DNA of 6,908 nucleotides, taken from positions 1 to 6,908 of the forward strand of contig VAZR01000129.1 of assembly GCA_005888515.1 (NCBI GenBank), in the 5' to 3' direction. Each line of letters starts with the position of its first letter. Position 1 is the first letter of the stretch. The notes beneath the pieces were generated by a model. It was not told where the DNA came from, searched no databases, and saw nothing but the letters and a program-made list of their open reading frames with translations. Position numbers and translations under genes: made by a program. This document shows positions 1 to 4,103 of the stretch, piece after piece. The stretch comes from Alphaproteobacteria bacterium (GTDB lineage Bacteria; Pseudomonadota; Alphaproteobacteria; ATCC43930; CGMCC-115725).

Positions 1-380
1 TAGGCGAGGCAGTTGACGCCGCCGCCGACCAGCGCCCCGAGCGTCAGATAGAGCTGCCATGGCTCTCGGATCAGCGTCGCCAATAAGAGGCCGGCGCCCA
101 TCGTGAAAACCCCGATCTCGATGACCAGCCTCGGACCGCGCTGATCGAGCAGCCGGCCGACCCAGGGGGTGACCATGGCCGACACCAGAAAGCCGAACGA
201 GAAGGCGCCGGCCGTGACGCCCCGCTCCCAGCCGAACTCGTCGAGGATCGCCGGAAACAGCAGCGAGAAGGCGGTGCGCGCGTTGACCCCAACCGCCATC
301 GTCACGAACGCGATCGCGACGAGCAGCCAGCCGTAGAAGAACGGCAGGCGCAGCGGCGGTTTGCGGGCGAGGTCGCTCAA
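1..380 (-). CDS. MFS transporter, N-terminal part (runs off left edge)
   Basis: An open frame of 126 codons reads off the left edge on the minus strand. It encodes the N-terminal part of a major facilitator superfamily permease of the inner membrane. TM1 is at about residues 14-36 (begins FFYGWLLVAIAF), TM2 at about 55-74, TM3 at about 86-103, and TM4 begins near 108. The loop GRLIDQRGPR (75-84) matches MFS motif A between TM2 and TM3. The start is TTG at 378-380. No ATG or GTG lies between it and the in-frame upstream TGA, and a GGAA sits 7 nt before it. The FGWERG segment after TM1 resembles the oxalate/formate or monocarboxylate-like MFS branch, so a carboxylate substrate is possible but unproven. 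It diverges from the HMG-CoA-lyase-like gene with 126 bp between them, which may mean shared control. The family call is firm and the substrate unknown. Confidence 0.85.
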   Translation of the reverse strand, partial: MSDLARKPPLRLPFFYGWLLVAIAFVTMAVGVNARTAFSLLFPAILDEFGWERGVTAGAFSFGFLVSAMVTPWVGRLLDQRGPRLVIEIGVFTMGAGLLLATLIREPWQLYLTLGALVGGGVNCLA

Positions 381-387
381 ATTGCTG

Positions 388-391
388 TTCC
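388..391 (-). promoter_or_regulatory. Ribosome binding site for the TTG-started MFS gene
   Basis: On the minus strand GGAA lies 7 nt upstream of TTG. This supports TTG as the real start, since the first in-frame ATG/GTG codons (residues 26 and 28) fall inside TM1. Confidence 0.5.
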
Positions 392-419
392 GGGTCGGGT
401 GGGGCTTCTTTGCAGCGGG

Positions 420-459
420 GCGCGCCGGCGGGACAGCCGCTTCACCATTGCCGGCGCGC
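420..459. repeat. 10-bp inverted repeat in the divergent MFS/lyase promoter region
   Basis: GCGCGCCGGC at 420-429 is exactly complementary to GCCGGCGCGC at 450-459, with a 20-nt spacer. It lies between two divergent start codons (380 and 507), where a regulator site would be expected. It could equally be a chance product of very GC-rich DNA or an RNA hairpin in the lyase leader. No known operator consensus is recognised. Confidence 0.4.
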
Positions 460-506
460 GGCGGTCACCTTAGCTTCTAGCCAGTTCCGGATCAGGAGGA
501 AAAGCG

Positions 507-1442
507 ATGGCCGAGAGCGTTCAGATCCGCGAAGTCGGAATGCGCGACGGGCTGCAGTCGATCGCCGAGATCATGCCGACCGAAACCAAGCTCGCCTGGC
601 TCGACGCCGAATACGCCGCCGGGGTCCGCGAGATCGAGGTCAGCTCTTTCGTGCCTCCGAAGCTGCTGCCGCAGCTCGCCGATGCCGAGGCGGTTGTGAA
701 ACACGCGTTGACCCTGCCGGGGCTGACCGTGTCGGCGCTGATCCCGAATTCGCGCGGCGCCGAGCGCGGCCTCGCCCTCGGCGTGCACGAGATGAATTTC
801 GTGCTGTCGGTCAGCGAGGGACACAATCTCTCGAATGTGCGGCGCAGCACCGAGGAATCGGTCGCCGATTTCCGCCGGGTCGTCGAATTGTGCCGCGAGC
901 AGGGCGGCGCCAACCGGCCGCGCGTTAATTGCGGCCTCGCCACCAGCTTCGGCTGCACGATCGAGGGCGATGTCGATGAGGACCGGGTGCGGCGCATCGC
1001 CAACGAGGTCGCCGCCGCCGGCGCCGACGGCATCATCCTCGCCGACACGGTCGGCTACGGTAACCCGGCGGCGATCGGACGCGTGTTCCGTCGCGTCATC
1101 GCCGATATCGCGCCGGTGCCGGTGGCGGCGCATTTCCACGACACGCGGGGGCTCGGGCTGGCCAATGTGCTGGCCGCCTTCGCAGCGGGCTGCAAGGCGT
1201 TCGACGCCTCGCTCGGCGGGCTCGGCGGCTGCCCCTATGCGCCGGGCGCGACCGGCAACATCGTCCTCGAAGACACCGTCTTCATGTTCGAGTCGATGGG
1301 GCTGGAGACCGGGATCGATTTGGAGAAACTGGCAGCGGCGCGCGAGATCGTCCACCGCGCACTGCCCGAGGTCATGCTCTACGGCGCGATCGCCAAGGCC
1401 GGCCTGCCGCGCAACTTCCACCCCGTCGCGCAGGCGGCGTAG
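507..1442 (+). CDS. mvaB: Hydroxymethylglutaryl-CoA lyase family protein
   Basis: A 311-aa TIM-barrel lyase of the HMGL-like family. Characterised members cleave 3-hydroxy-3-methylglutaryl-CoA to acetyl-CoA and acetoacetate in leucine and ketone-body catabolism, with a divalent metal. Residues matching the human enzyme's active site are visible: R13 and D14 in EVGMRDGLQ, E44 in IEVSSF, metal ligands H209 and H211 in HFHDT, C242 in GGLGGCPY, and N251 and E255 in GATGNIVLE. Spacing to the human residues is constant. The Cys loop reads SLGGLGGCPY rather than the SVAGLGGCPY signature. The length is normal for bacterial members. AGGAGGA at 494-500 fixes the ATG start. No acyl-CoA carboxylase or dehydrogenase neighbours it, so a leucine operon is not supported. 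The divergent transporter leaves room for another 3-hydroxy-acyl-CoA substrate. Fold and chemistry are secure; the exact substrate is less so. Confidence 0.9.
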   Translation: MAESVQIREVGMRDGLQSIAEIMPTETKLAWLDAEYAAGVREIEVSSFVPPKLLPQLADAEAVVKHALTLPGLTVSALIPNSRGAERGLALGVHEMNFVLSVSEGHNLSNVRRSTEESVADFRRVVELCREQGGANRPRVNCGLATSFGCTIEGDVDEDRVRRIANEVAAAGADGIILADTVGYGNPAAIGRVFRRVIADIAPVPVAAHFHDTRGLGLANVLAAFAAGCKAFDASLGGLGGCPYAPGATGNIVLEDTVFMFESMGLETGIDLEKLAAAREIVHRALPEVMLYGAIAKAGLPRNFHPVAQAA

Positions 1443-1498
1443 CGCGCCTCAGCTGCCTTGGAGAGTTAAAGTATCCTGCGGTCTCAGATAAAATTTTA

Positions 1499-1573
1499 GT
1501 CCCGGCGAAAGCCGGGATCCACGGCGGCAAACGCACGAGCGGTTGATTGGTGGATCCCGGCTTTCGCCGGGAC
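1499..1573. repeat. Nested palindromic repeat (REP/MITE-like) between convergent genes
   Basis: Arms of 24 bp at 1499-1522 and 1550-1573 are perfectly complementary around a 27-nt loop. Each arm contains its own hairpin: CCCGGC-GAAA-GCCGGG at 1501-1516 and CCCGGC-TTTC-GCCGGG at 1556-1571. DNA of this type (GGATCCCGGCTTTCGCCGGGA) is widely scattered in proteobacterial intergenic regions and often causes spurious peptide calls reading RRPGESRDP. It lies between the 3' ends of the lyase and cupin genes. It could therefore fold in both transcripts and act as a bidirectional 3' stabiliser or terminator, although no T-tract follows either side. Mobility is inferred, and no transposase is present. 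Confidence 0.8.
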
Positions 1574-1615
1574 GACGGAACAATACATACGAAAACGGCG
1601 CCGGCTCTCGATGTG

Positions 1616-1945
1616 TCAGCCGACCGGGACGAAATCGTAGATACCGACGCCCTGCACGATCAGGAACTTGCACGGGCCATCCTCGACGCCATGCACGCAA
1701 TGCGCGGTCTTTGGCGGCACGGCGCAGCGCTGCCCCGGCTCGAGACGGTACGCGTTCCGCGGCGCCCGCGTCTCGACCAGCATCGGACCCTCCAGGCACA
1801 CAAAGCTGTCGGTGATGTCGCTGTGATAATGCCAGGGCACCTCCTGCCCCGCCGCCAGGGTCAGGACCGAGACGCGCATATCGGCACCCTCGGACACGAC
1901 CTCGCTGCCGGCGATCTCGTAGCTGCCGCGATTGCGGTTCTGCAT
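1616..1945 (-). CDS. Small single-domain cupin protein
   Basis: A 109-aa protein forming one cupin beta-barrel. Motif 1 fits G(X)5HXH(X)4[E](X)6G from G33 to G53, with H39 and H41 in PWHYH and Asp (D46) where Glu is usual. Motif 2 runs from G71 through P77 to H82 (PPKTAH). H39, H41, D46 and H82 are the likely metal ligands. No signal peptide or extra domain is seen, so it is probably cytosolic. Such cupins include small dioxygenases, isomerases and sugar- or ligand-binding proteins, and the sequence does not choose among them. The ATG at 1945 is preferred because AGGAG lies 7 nt before it. GTG (1963) and ATG (1960) further upstream in the same frame would add 5-6 residues and place the AGGAG inside the gene. 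It is convergent with the lyase and divergent from the beta-propeller gene, so probably monocistronic. Confidence 0.85.
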   Translation of the reverse strand: MQNRNRGSYEIAGSEVVSEGADMRVSVLTLAAGQEVPWHYHSDITDSFVCLEGPMLVETRAPRNAYRLEPGQRCAVPPKTAHCVHGVEDGPCKFLIVQGVGIYDFVPVG

Positions 1946-1952
1946 CGCTCCG

Positions 1953-1957
1953 CTCCT
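1953..1957 (-). promoter_or_regulatory. Ribosome binding site deciding the cupin start
   Basis: On the minus strand AGGAG is followed after 7 nt by ATG at 1945. The two in-frame start codons just upstream (ATG at 1960, GTG at 1963) lack a comparable site, so the shorter protein is favoured. Confidence 0.55.
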
Positions 1958-2027
1958 CATCACGAAACCTCAGAATAGCAGCTTCCGGGTTGCTTGCCGC
2001 GCGGTTGAAATCAAGGCAGCATCGGCG

Positions 2028-2047
2028 CGGCGCCCCGCCCGGCGCCG
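2028..2047 (+). other. GC hairpin in the leader of the beta-propeller gene
   Basis: CGGCGCC at 2028-2034 pairs with GGCGCCG at 2041-2047 around a 6-nt loop. It lies 13 nt before the purine-rich ribosome binding site, so it could influence translation or mRNA stability. GGCGCC is self-complementary and common in GC-rich DNA, so chance is a serious alternative. Confidence 0.3.
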
Positions 2048-2060
2048 AAAAAGAGAAGGC

Positions 2061-2070
2061 GGAGGGGGAA
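2061..2070 (+). promoter_or_regulatory. Ribosome binding site deciding the beta-propeller start
   Basis: The purine run GGAGGGGGAA directly precedes ATG at 2071. The reading frame is open back to a TTG at 1990, but only the 2071 start has this site and puts a signal peptide at the N-terminus. Confidence 0.65.
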
Positions 2071-3252
2071 ATGCGGCACGGGCTCGGATGGTATGGCGCG
2101 GCAGTCGCAGTGTTCGTGTTTGGCGTCGGCGCAAGCGCCGTGCAGGCGCAGCTGATGATCGTCGGCAATGACGAGAAGATCACCTTTGATGAGAACAACA
2201 AGGCGGTCAATCACGAGCCGGGCAAGGACAGCGTCTCGATCGTCGACATTTCCAAGCCCGACGCGCCGAAGATCGTCGCGACTTTCCCGCTCGCCAACTC
2301 GATCGTCGGGCCGCCGACCAACCTGGCAATCCATCCCTCCGGCGAGATCGCGCTGATCGCCAATTCGGTCAATCCCGAGAAGGAAGGTGATGTCTGGAAG
2401 AATGTGCCCGACGACAAAATCTCCGTGATCGATCTGAAGGCGTCGCCACCCAAGGTGATCGCCACCGTCAATGCCGGCAAGCAGGCGTCGGGCATGGCGA
2501 TTGCGCCGAAGGGCGACATCGCGCTCGTCGCCAACCGGGCCGCCGGCAGCGTGTCGGTGCTGTCGATCAAGGGGAAGGAGGTCAAGGTCATCGACACGGT
2601 CGAGATTGGCGCGGCCGCCGACCAGGTGTCGACGGTTGCGATCACGCCCGACGGAAAGCGCGCGCTCGCCGTCAAATCGGCGGCCAACAAGGTGGCGCTC
2701 TTATCGATCGACGGCGAAAAGGTCACCTATGACAAGCGCGACCTGCCCCCGGGCATCTACCCGTACAATGTTGGCGTCACGCCGAACGGCAAGCTCGCAA
2801 TCACCGCCGATAACGGCGCCGGCGGCGGCTCCGACGGCAATGTCGATTGCGTCTCGGTCATCGACCTCGAAGCAAACCCGCCGCGGGTCATCGACCATGT
2901 CGTGATAGGCGACGCGCCGGAAGGGTTCGCGATCAGCCCGAAGGGCGATTTCGCCGTCGCGGTGCTGCTGCAGGGTTCCAATGCCGACAAGAAAGCCCCC
3001 CACTACCATCCGACCGGCGCGGTCGTCGCGCTGAAGATCGACGGCAAGAAGGTGACGAAAACCGGCGAGGTGCAGGTCGGCGGATTACCGGAGGGCGTCG
3101 CGTTCAGCGCCGATGGCAGCTATCTCTATGTCGGCAACTTCATCGACCAGGACATGTCGATATTGAAGGTCGACGGCGACAAGCTGACCGACACCGGCAA
3201 GCGCTTCAAATTGCCGGGGCATCCGGCATCGATGCGCAGCGGCCCGCAGTAG
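2071..3252 (+). CDS. Exported YVTN-type beta-propeller protein of unknown function
   Basis: A 393-aa protein with a Sec signal peptide: residues 1-26, hydrophobic core at about 8-22, likely cleavage after AVQA. It should be periplasmic or secreted. The mature part is a run of WD40/YVTN-like blades. The recurring x-P-x-G-x-x-A strand pair appears at 88-98 (IHPSGEIALIAN), 144-155, 191-202, 236-247, 288-299 and 345-356. The intervening strands read like SVSIVDI or ISVIDL. Six clear repeats plus flanking strands suggest a seven-bladed propeller. The family includes surface-layer YVTN proteins, cytochrome cd1/NirF-like folds and lactonase-like proteins. No haem-binding CxxCH motif is present, and the only Cys in the mature part is C260. 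A lactonase or quinohaem-dehydrogenase-associated role cannot be chosen from the sequence. It diverges from the cupin across 125 bp and stands alone. Export and fold are well supported; function is unknown. Confidence 0.88.
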   Translation: MRHGLGWYGAAVAVFVFGVGASAVQAQLMIVGNDEKITFDENNKAVNHEPGKDSVSIVDISKPDAPKIVATFPLANSIVGPPTNLAIHPSGEIALIANSVNPEKEGDVWKNVPDDKISVIDLKASPPKVIATVNAGKQASGMAIAPKGDIALVANRAAGSVSVLSIKGKEVKVIDTVEIGAAADQVSTVAITPDGKRALAVKSAANKVALLSIDGEKVTYDKRDLPPGIYPYNVGVTPNGKLAITADNGAGGGSDGNVDCVSVIDLEANPPRVIDHVVIGDAPEGFAISPKGDFAVAVLLQGSNADKKAPHYHPTGAVVALKIDGKKVTKTGEVQVGGLPEGVAFSADGSYLYVGNFIDQDMSILKVDGDKLTDTGKRFKLPGHPASMRSGPQ

Positions 3253-3274
3253 CACGCTCCCATCGCCTTGCAAT

Positions 3275-3349
3275 GGTTGACAACAGTAGCGTTTACCCAA
3301 CCCGCGGGAGAAAATAGCTCCTGCTATTCTTTCGTTCCGCTAGTCAACC
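3275..3349. other. Long imperfect hairpin with an inner hairpin in the 3253-3483 intergenic stretch
   Basis: GGTTGAC (3275-3281) pairs with GTCAACC (3343-3349). After a 5-nt bulge, TAGCG (3287-3291) pairs with CGCTA (3338-3342). Inside, AATAGC (3313-3318) pairs with GCTATT (3323-3328) around TCCT and is followed by CTTTCGTT. It may be a weak terminator or 3' structure for the beta-propeller mRNA, a small RNA, or a protein-binding dyad. This is the most AT-rich part of the surrounding DNA, and no open frame here looks real. Confidence 0.4.
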
Positions 3350-3407
3350 CTGGGTTTACCAGTATTGCACTTCGGCGCACCCGGTATTCGCGCTGAACGA
3401 TAATTGC

Positions 3408-3432
3408 GGAACACTGCATCGCGCGGCTTGTT
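3408..3432 (+). promoter_or_regulatory. Possible EcfG-type (general stress) promoter for the small secreted protein
   Basis: GGAAC (3408-3412), a 16-nt spacer, then TGTT (3429-3432). The alphaproteobacterial general-stress sigma factor EcfG typically recognises GGAAC-N16/17-CGTT, so this matches all but one base. It lies about 50 bp upstream of the ATG at 3484, a plausible leader length. A single such match can occur by chance. Confidence 0.35.
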
Positions 3433-3483
3433 CGGTGGTGAGGGCACGCGGGTTGTCGTGCCTGAAGCAGTGGAGGAGCCCGT

Positions 3484-4038
3484 ATGAAGCATGCATTAAA
3501 AGCCGTGATTGCCCTGGCGCTGGGGGCCGGTTTGGCCACCGCCGCGCAGGCGCACGGCATCAATCAGCAACAAAGCGCTGCGCCTGGCAGCCAGATCCAG
3601 AGCGCCGCGCCGGCCAAGAACATGCAGGCTGCAGCCCCGCAGAGAAAACAGCGGCACGCCAAGGCTCAGAAGGCCATGAAACCAGGCCAGAACATCCGGC
3701 AGGCGCAGCTTCGGCTGAAATCGGAAGGCCTGCTGAAGGGCAAGGTGACCGGCAAGATGGATCGGCAGACCCGTCTCGCGCTCGCCAAAGAGAAGCGTAC
3801 TCAGCTGGCCCGTTCCGGTTCGAGCATGCAGAAGACGCGCATAGCGCATGCGCGCATGCCAAAAGCGCAGACGACCGGTGTCGGCTCGAGCATGCCGAAC
3901 AACAAGAACACCGCTGGCGCGCCGATGACCTCCCCGACGAACCCGGCCCCGGCCGGCGCCGGCGGGACGACCTCGACCACTCCGTCGACCGCTCCGGCGA
4001 CCCCAACCCCGCCGAGCGGCACCCCGGCCAACAAGTAA
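3484..4038 (+). CDS. Small secreted basic protein with peptidoglycan-binding-like segment
   Basis: A 184-aa protein with a clear Sec signal peptide (MKHALKAVIALALGAG..., cleavage likely after AQA at residue 23). The mature part has three zones. A Gln/Ala-rich stretch with near repeats (QSAAPGSQ, QSAAPAKN, QAAAPQRK) covers 30-56. A short segment at 70-103 has the pattern IRQAQxxLKxxGLLKGKVTGKxDxQTRxAL, which resembles a PG_binding_1 helical domain. A flexible basic, then Pro/Thr/Ala/Gly-rich tail runs from 104 to the end, with GSSM twice (112-115 and 134-137). It is probably periplasmic and may touch peptidoglycan. No catalytic domain is attached, so it would be a structural or binding protein. 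GGAGGAG at 3472-3478 fixes the start. A strong terminator follows 29 nt after the stop, so the transcript is likely monocistronic. The function is not known, and the domain match is by eye. Confidence 0.8.
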   Translation: MKHALKAVIALALGAGLATAAQAHGINQQQSAAPGSQIQSAAPAKNMQAAAPQRKQRHAKAQKAMKPGQNIRQAQLRLKSEGLLKGKVTGKMDRQTRLALAKEKRTQLARSGSSMQKTRIAHARMPKAQTTGVGSSMPNNKNTAGAPMTSPTNPAPAGAGGTTSTTPSTAPATPTPPSGTPANK

Positions 4039-4067
4039 GGCCGAGATCTCCGGTCCTCGCCTGACAG

Positions 4068-4103
4068 CCATGCCGGCCGCCAATACGGCCGGCATGGTTT
4101 TTT
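4068..4103 (+). terminator. Rho-independent terminator of the secreted-protein gene
   Basis: A perfect 12-bp stem, CCATGCCGGCCG (4068-4079) with CGGCCGGCATGG (4086-4097), has a 6-nt loop and is followed by TTTTTT (4098-4103). On the opposite strand no T-run follows the stem, so termination should act mainly on the plus strand. Its T-tract overlaps the TAA stop (4102-4104) of the convergent gene. Confidence 0.93.

Noticed and set aside
410..928. An open frame on the plus strand overlapping the lyase start
   Set aside because: It is Arg-rich, shares DNA with the lyase in another frame, and has no convincing ribosome binding site or domain.
492..1421. A 309-codon open frame antisense to the HMG-CoA-lyase-like gene
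   Set aside because: It mirrors a real gene with conserved catalytic residues. Its His/Arg/Asp-rich composition is typical of the antisense of GC-rich codons, and no domain is recognisable.
1990..2070. N-terminal extension of the beta-propeller protein by 27 residues
   Set aside because: The extension is basic, lacks a ribosome binding site and would bury the signal peptide. ATG at 2071 has a strong purine-rich site.
1449..2210. A 253-codon minus-strand frame spanning the palindromic repeat and cupin region
   Set aside because: Its C-terminal end is the RRPGESRDP-type translation of the repeat, and the rest overlaps the cupin and beta-propeller genes out of frame.
3277..3282. TTGACA as a -35 promoter element
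   Set aside because: No acceptable -10 hexamer follows at 16-18 nt. The bases are better explained as one arm of the inverted repeat.
3324..3563. A 79-codon minus-strand frame across the intergenic stretch and the start of the secreted-protein gene
   Set aside because: It overlaps the signal peptide coding region, has no recognisable domain and has no good ribosome binding site.
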